A stretch of DNA of 64,000 nucleotides from the NCBI GenBank assembly GCA_946811185.2, contig OX328105.1:48732845-48796844 (forward strand), written 5' to 3'. Below are positions 22,801 through 34,800 of the stretch, in pieces (position 1 is the first letter of the stretch; the number at the start of each line of letters is the position of its first letter). This stretch comes from Hippopus hippopus. Taxonomy: Eukaryota > Mollusca > Bivalvia > Cardiida > Cardiidae. Under the pieces are notes generated by a model. The model had not been told where the DNA came from. It saw only the letters and a program-made list of their open reading frames with translations, and made no database searches. The position numbers and the translations under genes were made by a program.

Positions 22801-25800
22801 AAAATTTTCTAATTTCTATAACATTTAGTTTGTCGTCCTCATGTGCTTTTAATCCGGAGAAGTCTAAAATTTTGTTGTGAGGTAAAGGGTTAAACCCACT
22901 TTTGCCAGAACATGCATCATACACAATTTCAAATCATATATCAGTCTGTTCAGGAAATATTACAACAAAAACTTACCAATATACTCAGGTGCAAATATGG
23001 GCAGTATAACTTTATATATTGCTAATATAAGCAGAAATAAGTCTAATGCCAAAGCATTAATTTATACAAAATGGAAGGCATTTTTTTTAAAGACTGAACA
23101 ATGGTCTTAAGCTAAATCATCAGTGTATTACTTTGAATACCATGCAAAAATAGAAAATACACATAAAAACATTTATTGATAATGGGTCAAACCTGGCCTA
23201 GAATTTTTTTTTTCAATTCCACAAATCTAACTGTGAAGATGCGAGCTGTTGAAAATTCACAGGGGTATTTTTGTTTACCACCTCCCCCACTCCATTTTCT
23301 TTCTGCCATAACCCTTTACCACACAATCCCCAGTTTCAACCACCCTGAAGAAGAGACCTTTTGAAAACATTGTGGGAAAAGGAGAATATGCTGGTAACCA
23401 GCATTTTCTCCTTTTCCCACAATGTTTTCTACCCTTTCAAAAAAATGAAATGATCAATTGAACCACATTCAAATTGTTGTCTGCAAATGCTTTGAATTTG
23501 GACAAGTCTAAAGTTTTGTCATTTGGTAAAGAGTTCCAGGGGAATTAAGAAAAATTTCCGAGCTCTTCACCACACAACATTTTAGACTTGTTAAAAATGA
23601 AAGCATTTGCAGATGCATAATTCAATGTTGCTTAAAAGATGATTTCTATCCATAAAAAAGGTAGAATACAGTATGGGTAAAGGAGAACATTCTGGTATCT
23701 CCTTTTCCCAAATGTTTTCTTAAAGTCTCTCTTCCATGGGGTTGTCTTGATTGCTTGGTAAATGAAAAATGCATGAAGTTACATCATGGTAAAATAAGTA
23801 AATAAATATGAGTCTGATTCTGATCCAAACTGTCTATTAAAGTATCTAATCTTGCCCTTATCATCCTGAAAGTTCCTGTTCAATATAAATTTGTACCAGA
23901 CAATCAAATTATAACTTTTACCACACATGTCCATGTTTTATTGACACTGGAGAAGGTTTTACAAAATACTGTTGGAAAAGGAGAAAATTCTGGTAATCAT
24001 CATTTTCTCTTTTACCCACAATGTTTTCTACCCTATAAAAGACAACAATCATCACTTGAGCTACATTTATTTGTCGTCCGCATACGCTTCAAAGTTGATA
24101 AGTCCAAAATTTTGTCCTTCGATAAAGAAATAAGGATAACCGAAACTGCAAGCATTTGTAGAAAACACATTGGCTCAAGTGGTTGGATTTGTCTTTGAGA
24201 AGGAAGAAAAAAATTCCGGAAAAAAGAGAAAATGCTGGTTACCCACATTTTTCTTCTATTCCACAATTTTTCAATTGCCTTTTTTCCTCAAGTTAAAAAC
24301 AGGATTGTTTGCTGAAGAGATAATAATGTAATGTTGGAGAGATAATGATGTAAAGTGATACACAATGTGTAGAGAAGGGAGTGATAATTATAAGCTTATA
24401 GGACTCTATAGATATTAGTGTGCATGAAATGGAAAGGTTTTAAACATGAATAATCAGTAATTTTCTGTTCAAAGGTAATTACTTTGTATATAAGTGCCTT
24501 CACTACTATAGTTGCCTTTGCGGCCAGTGTAGATCAAGATCAGACAGCACTAAATGTGCTGTCTGATCTCTGATCTGCACTGTCCGCTTTGCTAAAACAC
24601 TACAGACTGAGGACAGCCACTAAAATACAATTATCTAAGTCTTATTGTAGAATGAAAATGTCCATTGGGTTTCTTAGGTACTTGATGGATTAAGGATGCA
24701 AAAAGGAGAGGTTTCCTGTTTTGCTCAAAGAATTACCAATAGGAAAACAAATTTTCCTGTATCAGAATTTTGTGGAAAAATAGCACTTGCTATTTACAGT
24801 TGCTCACTTGCTTCTTTCACACACATTTTTTTTTTCACGTAATTAAAGAAAACATTTTCTTTTCCGCGAAATACTTGGAGATCTCCTTTCTAACACTGAC
24901 TCTTCCTCATGGTCTGTCAAGAAATAATCTGCATGGTATAAATTCAGTGACTTTTTCTTCCCAAAATTCTATGTGAATTTACCAGCATTAAATACTCTGT
25001 TTTATGAAAACTTCACCTAAGACAGTAATGAACAAAAATTGGATGATCAAAAAGACTTGTTTCAAAAAAAAAAACAAACCAAACTGTTTATAAATATACT
25101 AAGAAAATTTTGAAATCTACTCATTGTCCCTGAGCTTTTCCTCCTTTGAGTGCAAAAACAAAAAAGAAACCTATACATGTCTTTTCTGCCAGTTTGGTGC
25201 AAATCTCAAGACCTTTTAACCCTTAACCACACAGCAAAATTTTAGACCTGTTCAAGCTTAGAGCATAATTATGCAGATGCCAAATTTAATGTGGTTAAAA
25301 CTGTAGAAGTTGTCCTTGAAAGGGTAGAAAAGATTGTGGGAAAAGGTGAAAATGCTGATTACCAGCATTTTCTCCTTTTCCCACAATGTTTTCAAAAGTC
25401 TTCTTTCGCAAGATCATTAAAAGTTGGCATTGTGTGGTGATGGGTTAAGCTAAGATTGGCATAATAGCTCATGAAATTTAAGATAGTGCATATCACAGAA
25501 CAGACTGCTTATTCTGTTAAGCCTGGATTTGTATTCATCAACCATTCCTAATAATTATTGCAATTGTTTCATTCTCAGTCTAACATTGTTTCACCCAGAG
25601 CATGTCTCTTGCATTTTTGACTCAATGATTTCTTTGCCGACGCACTAAAATTCGTCGTGTGCGTCTTTTCTGACACAACCAAAAAATATCAGTTCAATCA
25701 AAACAATAGTTTATAATGCACACCATGATGTTGACCCGAAATACTAATGGGCAAAATAGAGTTTCGTATATGCAGAGAGAGAAGATTTCGTACGCCATGA

Positions 25801-28800
25801 TTATTTATATTGAGAGTGTATGATAACAAGAGGGCCATTATGGCCCTGTATCGCTCCACTGGCTAATAAGTCAAAACACTGCAAGCCAAACATTACAATA
25901 CTTGGCCAATTAGTTTTAAACTCTCCTCTTGGTAGATGCCCACTAGATAAAGCTACATGCAAAATTTGGTAGCCCTAGGCCTTATGGCTAGGTACGAGTA
26001 GATTTTTAAACTTTTCCCTATACAAGCCCATGTTAAATTTGTGGCCCCCGGGGCAGGGCCAAATTTAACTCCAGGGCTATAATTTGGGCACCCTTGGTAG
26101 AGACCCACTAGATAAAACTACATGCAAAGTTTGGCAGCCCTAGGCCTTATGGCTAGGTACAGTCAAACTTCGGAAGCTCGAACAGCCCTGGGACTAGGTA
26201 ATTTGTTCAAAATATCGGTAGTCGATGTATCCATATTTCAAGGTACGAAGTGGTCAGTGAACGAGTTACATGTATTCTTATTGCATATTTTTGACTTTTG
26301 TATTTGGAAATATCACACAGAACACACCACATGACTTTGTCATTTCACAGGAATCGGCTGTCTAATTAGTGAAAATGGCTTGTTTTTGGCCGAAATCGAT
26401 ACGCACTGTTATGGTTTTTCTTTTTTTGAGAGTATCCATTTCGGCCGAAAGCAAGCTATTTTCAGCAGTTAAACAGCCAAATCCTGGGGTCACTTTCTTT
26501 GCACATATCTAAAAGTCATTTTATCAGAAAAAAAAAAAGGACATTTGCAGATATCGAAAGCAAAACATCACCTTGTTTATGTTCTAATTATAACTTCTAT
26601 CAACACTACATGTGCGGATTAAGATGACAGATGTGGTTAATAAAACCTAGTGTGTTGAAAAGCAATACTCTTCATGCAAACATAGCATCACATAAATGAC
26701 TTGACCACTAATTTAGGTCAGCCACCTCGAAAAACAAAGAATTAAAAGCAAAGCGATTATTCAATCACGGCTAAACAATTTGTAACTGATACTTTGATAA
26801 AGTGTGTGCATATTTCACAGTAATCGTTAAAAACATGCACCTTATCCAATATTTGACAGACGATTACCAGTGTATCCAATTAACAATGGAGGTGTGAAAC
26901 CCAACATCTGATTGTTGACTAACCCTTTGTTCGACTTCTGAGAGATAAATTACACAGGAAAATGAATGACGGAACCGTGGTATGTGTTCGAAAGTTCCAA
27001 TTAAGGGTTGTGCGAGCTTTCCAAGGTAGAACAATATGAATTAAATAGAGATTTCGCCGGGACCGATATCGTTGTTCGAGCTTTCTTTGGTATTCGAAAT
27101 TACCCATATTCGAGCCACCGAAGTTTGACTGTACGAGAAGATTTTTAAACTTTTCCCTATATAAGCCCATGTAAAACTTGTGACCCCCAGGCGGGGCAAA
27201 ATTTGACCTCTGGGTCATAATTTGGGCACTCTTGGTAAATGCCCACTTGATAAAGCTACATGCAAAATTTGGTAGCCCTAGGCCTTATGGCTAGGTACGA
27301 GTAGATTTTTAAATTTTTCCCTATATAAGCCCATGTTAAATTTGTGGCCCCCAGGGCGGGGCCAAATTTAACCCCAGGGCTATAATTTGGGCACCCTTGG
27401 TAGAGACCTACTAGATAAAGCTACATGCAAAATTTGGCAGCCCTAGGCCTTATGGCTGGGTACGAGAAGGTTTTTAAGCTTTTCCCTATATAAGCCCATG
27501 TAAAACTTGTGACCCCCGGGGCGGGGCAAAATTTGACCCCAGGGCTATAATTTGGGCACTCTTGGTAGATGCCCACTTAAGAAAGCTACATGCCGAATTT
27601 GGTAGCCCTAGGCCCTAAGGCTAGGTACCAGAAGAATTTTGAAGTTTTCCCTCTATAAGCCTCTATAAAACTTGTGATCCCCAGGGCGACCAAATTTGAC
27701 CCCAGGGCTACAATTTGAAGAAACTTGTTAGAGGTCTACTAGATAAAGCTACATGCCAAATTTGGTAGCCTTGGGCCTTGTGGTTTCAGACAAGAAGATT
27801 TTCAAAGATTTTCAATATTTTTCAGTTTTGTTGCCATGGCAACCAAAGTTTATGAAGGAATCAAATTCTTTCAAGAAATTCTGAAGAGGACCATGGCAGG
27901 ATCATTTCTGTGAAGTTTGATCAAAATTGGATGGGTAGTTTCAGAGAAGAAGATGTTTGAAATAAAAGTTAACGCACGGACGCACAGACGCACAGACAGA
28001 TGGACGGACGGACACACTGACACACGACGGACACCGGGCCATGACATAAGCCTGCTGGCCTTCGGCCAGTGGAGCTAAAAATCAAGAAATGCAACAAATA
28101 TCCAGGTCTTGTCAGACTAAGTCCAGGTTCCGAGTCGGCAGAGTCACAGGGAAAGGTCCAAAAATGTGAAGGTAAGTAGCTTTAAAAAGGCATTAAAAAA
28201 AGTGACCCTCAAGTTTTTTGTATGACCTCCAAAATTAGGAATAGGGGTCACAAATGAGGTTGTGTTACTTTCAAATTTAGAAAAATTTTTGAGGATGGGA
28301 TTCATAATGTTTTTAAAAATGGTGGGTGAATATATACCCTGATCTTTGTCTACAGTTTCTGTCAAAATACCACAATTTCTCTTTAGGGTTAATACATGAC
28401 ATGCCTTTATATATTAATTACATGCTGGTGTAACATACCAAGCAAAGATGTGCCTAAAATTTTGTATTATTTATAATTCTAATCATAATGACAGACCCAT
28501 TCTATAAAGCCTGGTATATTGGCCAATGTTTTAACCCTTATCCTGCTAAATAATTAAATGAAGCTTTTAAACCGATGGTTAAAAACCAGAATAATGCTAT
28601 TTCAACTTACTGTTTTGGAGAAAAATATCTCCATATCAGACAGTGTAGATCCAAGATCAGACTGCAAGTTCTTTGCAGTCTGATCTTGATCTACACTGTC
28701 CGTAAAAGGTCATCAGAGTTTTACATATTATTCAAAATTATAGCCATCAGAGTTTTACATCATATTCAAAATTATTGCCATCAGAGTTTTACATCTTATT

Positions 28801-31800
28801 CAAAATTATAGCCATCAGTTTTACATCATATTCAAAGTTATAGCCATCAGAGTTTTACCTCATATTCAAAGTTATAGCCGTCAAAAGTTTTGCATCTTAT
28901 TCAAAGTTATAGCCATCAGAAGTTTACATCATATTCAAAGTTGTAGCTGTCAAAAGTTTTGCATCATATTCAAAGCTATAGCCATCAGAGTTTTACCTCA
29001 ATTCAAAGTTACAGCCATCAGAGTTTTACATCATATTCAAAATTATAGCCATCAAGAGTTTTACATCATATTCAAAATTATAGCCATCATAAGTTTTGCA
29101 TCATATTCAAAGTTATAGCCATCAGAGTTTTAAATCATATTCAAAGTTAGAGCCGTCAAGAGTTTTACATCATATTCAAAGTTATAGCCATCAGAGTTTT
29201 ACCTCATATTCAAAGTTATAGCCATTAGAGTTTTACATCATATTCAAAGTTATAGCCATCAGAGTTTTACCTCATATTCAAAGTTAATATGTTTTTATTA
29301 ATCTTCACCTGGTATATTACATTATAAAAATATTGACATAACGCATAAAAATGATAAAAATTTATATGGTGTATACACATGTGTATGGATATGACATATA
29401 CAACAAACCTGCTACGTACACAGCAATCTCAAGCTTAAGGTTCTGTTAGTACATACAGAATAAAATAACACACATTTACATCAAGCTGATCATAATGCCT
29501 AAACCCTTTACCATTTAATCCCATGTTGATAACAATTCAGAGGTAGATGCACTTTTGAAAATATTGTGGGAAAAGGAGAAAATGCTGGTAACCAGCATTT
29601 TCTCCATAGCAGACAATGTTTTCTACCCTTCAAATAAAATAACATTTGCACTTAATTAAATATTTGATCTGCAAAATCTCATGCTTTCAATTAGCATAAT
29701 TGCAGAATTTTGCTGTTGAGGTTATATGTATATGCATTCAGAAAACAGCCTAGCAGCAATTCTGATTCCCTCTATTATCAACTAAAGCTGCTGCTTCTGT
29801 TTTTTGGGAAAACTGACTGAAGAGATACATGGACACAGAAATTGATGGACACATGACAGACACAGGACAATGACATTAACTTAGCTGGCCTTCAGCCAGA
29901 GCAGCTAAAAACACAATTTGAGGCAGAAATCTATGTAAATAATGGCTGAGAAATGGCTGGAATGGTCATAATATTAGAAAAGCAAGTCAAAGCACTCTGT
30001 AAAACAAACAGAAAATGAAATAGAAGTTTTTGTCATCGCAAAAAACAACAGAAACATAGACAGCACTTATTCAGCTGAAAGCACTTTGTGGCAACGATAA
30101 GCACACCGTGATGATTAAAAGACAATTAACCCACTACAATACATGCTAATTCTAGGCATACAAGAACAACAAACTAGTAAATTTAGTGCCAAAGAAGGTA
30201 GGGACAATGTTTTACTGCGCGTCTGACATATTTTATTATTACCCATCGACAGCAAAAATCATACAGTAGACAAAAGAGAAAAAGTACAGGAAAGCTACTT
30301 ATAATCAGGTAAAAAAAATTTTGTGGGAAAAGCAGCATTTGCTTGTGATAAGCCATTGCTCCTTTTCCCACTATGTTTAAAAAAAACTGTCTATTGTTGG
30401 GGCTTGAAGTCCTATTTGTACAGTAATGGGTTAATACAAAGCTAGGGCATCACAAAAACCTACTTAATGCTCTCACAAGGCAACCAGTATCTTGTTCTTT
30501 ATCATAACCTTTGGGTAAAATAAAAATAACACAATGATCAAATTGTTGATATACCACTCATGATTTGATAGGGATCATTTAAATACAAGTATTTAGAAAC
30601 ATTTTACATTTTTTTAGTTTCACATTAATCTTGCACTACTGAATAATTTAATTGAAATTCCTCACTGGCTATAAATACCGTTCCGCTGCAAGATCAAGAG
30701 ACAATTTGGTCATAATCTATGATAAAGCAGTGGACAGTGTAGATCAGAGATCAGACTGCACATTCTGATCTTGATCTACACTGTCCACAAAAGCTTCTGG
30801 TGTCGTCTACAGTATGGGAGGAGTTAAAAAACCATGCATTTCCACAGTTAGTTTGGTTTTTATCAGCATGACAATTGAAGTATCCAAAAAATAGCTTATT
30901 TTAAATTATCAGCTAAATCTTTATATCAAAACAGGTATTTTGAAATTGAAAGAGGGTTGGGGGAAACATGCTGATCCCTAGCAAATTTTTAGAAGTATAT
31001 TTTTAGTCAATAAAGTCAATCTTGACCATGAAATCTAACCCTCAACCATAGAATCTCAACTTTTAACTACAGAGGAAAAAGCCTTTTGAAAACATTGTGG
31101 GAAAAGGAGAAAACACTAATAACCAACACTTTCTCTTTTTCTGTCAATGTTTTCTATCCTATCAAAGACAAGTCCCATCATTTAGTCACATTTAATTTGT
31201 CATCTGCAATGCTTTCAATTTGGACAAGCCTAAATCTGTATTGTTTGGTAAAGAATTAAGGTGTCTAGAATATGATTAACCCTTTACCAACAGTCCAAAG
31301 TTTTAGCAACCACGAGAAAGAACCCTAAGAATATCATGGGACAAGGACAAAATGCTGGTAGCCAACATTTTCTCCTTTTCCCACAATGTTTTCTATCCTT
31401 CCCACTTTTTTTGTCTGCAAATGCTTTCAATAAGGTCATGTCTAAATTTTTACGGTTTGGTGGAGGGTTAAATTTGGATATGCATAAACTTTTTTTGAGC
31501 ACATTAGAATAACCCTTTACCAAACAACACAATTTAGCTTGCCCAAATTGAAAGTAATTACAGACGACAAATTAAACGTATCTCAAATCTAAAATTTGAC
31601 TTTGAAAGGGTAGAAAATATTGGGTGGAAAAGGAAAAAACACAATGTTCTCTACCCTATCAAAGACAAGATTCATCATTTGAGCTACCTTTATTTGGTTG
31701 TCTGCAAAAGCTTTCAATTTGATTGAGTCAACAATTTTGTCGTTCTGTAAAGGGTCAAAACATTTTGGGTATCCCTATACCAAAAGGATGTTTTAGGAGT

Positions 31801-34800
31801 CTATCTAGCTTTCTACACTACTGACAATTATTGTGGCCATCAGAATACATCAGAATACATGCCAAACAACCGTTTTTATCAATTTCTTTCAAAGAAAAAC
31901 ACTCAGCCTACATGCCATACTAGAACAAAATATAATCTGTGTAAGTTTTAAGCAAAAAAAAAAAATAGAAACATTTAACAGAATATACATATTCAATCCT
32001 TTACCAAACATTTTCAAACAACTCTAAGGGGAAAAAAGTTTTAAAAACATTGTAGGAAAAGGTGAGAATGCTAGTAACCAGCATTTTCTCCTTTTCCCAC
32101 AATGTTTTCTACACTTTCAAAGACAAATTTCATAATTCGAGGCACAATGAATGTTGTCTACAATTGTTTATGCATTGAATATGAATGACTCCAAAAGTTA
32201 GTTGTACGGTAGTTAAAGATAAAAACTCACCTTCGGGGAACATTGTTTTCAGGAGTTTGTGCTGACAAGCAAACATGGCCTGTGAAAGGTCACGATAGAG
32301 CAGGTCATTGTTTCTGTCCATGAATCCATTTACCTGATATGTAACCTGTAATTGACCAGAAAAATGTGGATAAAAATCTTTGGCTCAAAGGCCATATTTA
32401 CTTTGTATTTTACCTAATGCTTATCAGTTACATAAGGTCATTGATGGCTTTTTAGTGAAGGTACAGGATTTTCAATTCAGAGGTTCTGGGTTCAATCCTC
32501 GTTTAACTCTTTACCACACAATCCCGACTTTTAACGACCCTGAGAAAGAAGCTTTCTGAAAACATTGTAGGAAAAGGAGAAAATGCTGGTAACCAGCATT
32601 TTCTCCTTTTCCCACAATGTTTTCTACCCTTCCCAAAACAAATTTCAATTATTTTGCCACATTTATTTTGTCATCTAGCCTAGTACTGGTGAAACCTAGC
32701 ACACACACAAATAAGCAAGATGTGACTGAAATAATGTTGAAAGAGGCATAAAACAACATTCAATCAATCGACTGCCAACTACTCTCTGTTGAATCCACTA
32801 GTGATCAATCCTATTTTTTTATGACACTATGGAAGAAGGCTTTTGAAAACATTGTGGAATGATGAGAAAATACTGGTAACCAGCATTTTCTGCTTTTCCA
32901 ACAATGTTTTCTACCTTTTAAAAGACAAAGTTCCATCATTTGAGTAATAACTAATATTTCATATGCAATTTCTAAATTGTATCTTACAAACAAACAAGAG
33001 CTTCGCAGAGCGGCACATTATGAGAGTTGTTCGATATGTAATGTGTATTTTCGATATCTCAAAAGCATTCAACTCAAATAGTGAAATGAACATTACATCC
33101 CCTCAAAGTATTCTCCGCGGTTTGAAATACATAATTTCAATCTCTGAATCCATTTCTGAAAAGCGTCACGGTACACTGATTTAGGTAGACCTCTGAGGCA
33201 CTGACTGATGGCTGAGCCAAGGGCTTGTCGGGACTTGTAACGACAACCAGATAAGAACTTTTTAAGTTTTGGAAAAAGGAAAAAGTCGCATGGGGCTAGA
33301 TCTGGAGAGTATGGTGGGTGTGGCAAGACGGTAACCTTCTCCGACTTCAAAAATTGCTTCACAAGCTCAGATGTATGTGATGGAGCATTATCATGAAGTA
33401 GACAAACATGCCTAAATCCTGACACAGGGCGTCGTTTAAGATAATATTTCTTGACCTTTTTCAGTATAACATCTCGGTAATACCGACCTTAACACTTTTG
33501 CCCTTCGGCACCGGAATTTGTACGGCTATACCATCACATGAGAAGAATATGCAATAAAGAACCTTTTTTGTGCTTGTGCTTCTTTTGGCAACTACAGGCC
33601 TTTTACCGTGTTTAGCTAGCCATATTTTGTTTCCAATTTTTCTTACTGGTTTGAAATAGTGAACCCATGTTTTGTCACCAGTAACAATGTTTGCAAATTG
33701 TCTTTGATTGAATTTGGGAAACATTTTGAGCAATTGCTTAGCGGTTTGTACTCGTACCCGTTTTTGGTCATCTGTCAATATATGCGGTATCCATCTGGCA
33801 GAAATCTTTTGTACTTTCAAAATACGCTTCAAAATGAAATGCACCCGCGACAGCGATATGCCAACAGCATTGGCAATATCACGAATCGTGTATCTGCCAT
33901 CACTTTCAATTATTTCCCTGACTTTTGAGACATTTGCCTTGTCTGTTAAAGTCACAGGTCAGCCAGATTTTGCTGCATCTTTGACTGACTCTGTGCCAGT
34001 CAGAAATTTCTTTCTCCAACTACGAACTGTCTCATAAGATACCTTATCAGACCCATAAACTTCCCCCAATTCAGTAAAAATCTGCATTACCGAATGACCG
34101 AGTTTTGTGCGAACTTTTATACAAGCTCTAATTTCTTAATCCGTTTCCCAACCATTTTTACAACAGTGGTCAATGACTAGCTCTATTGAAATGACTATAA
34201 GTTTAAAACTATGTGGAGCTGAAGGCTCGTGTTTATACCGTTGGAAAGGTATTGAATAGAGCTATTCAAGCGTATCATCATCCACGAAATCGTGCAAAGC
34301 GTTATCGCACTGTGGCACTGTGGTACAATACACATTACATATCAAACAGCCCTCATATACGCCCGAAGGGGCTTGTCAGTGAAATGGGTTAAAGTGAAGG
34401 ATGTACTGTGAAAGAACAAGACACTGGACAGTTAGGGATCACATATGAGATCATGGAGTTACTTGTTCTTCTGCACTGCACTTCTCCTCAATTTGATCTA
34501 TGCACCTGTGAAGTATCATTTTTACATCTCTAATAGTTTTTGAGTTATGTTCCTGACAAAATTTATGTAAGAAAAAAATCAAAGGGCAATAACTCCAAAA
34601 GTTATAGCTCTAAAACACTGCACTTCTCCTCAATGTCATCTATCAACCTGTGAAGTCTCATGTTTATATCTCATGTAGTTTTCGAGTTATGCACTAGACA
34701 AACTTTGAGTAAGAAAAAAATACCCTAAAAATGAAGATCAGTGGAATTACTCAAAATTCGCACTAGGTAGAGTTATTGTTCCGTAATATTGCAACAAACA

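Noticed and set aside
28711..29286. CRISPR-like array
   Set aside because: Units are contiguous 34-35 bp repeats without unique spacers, in eukaryotic DNA; it is a minisatellite.
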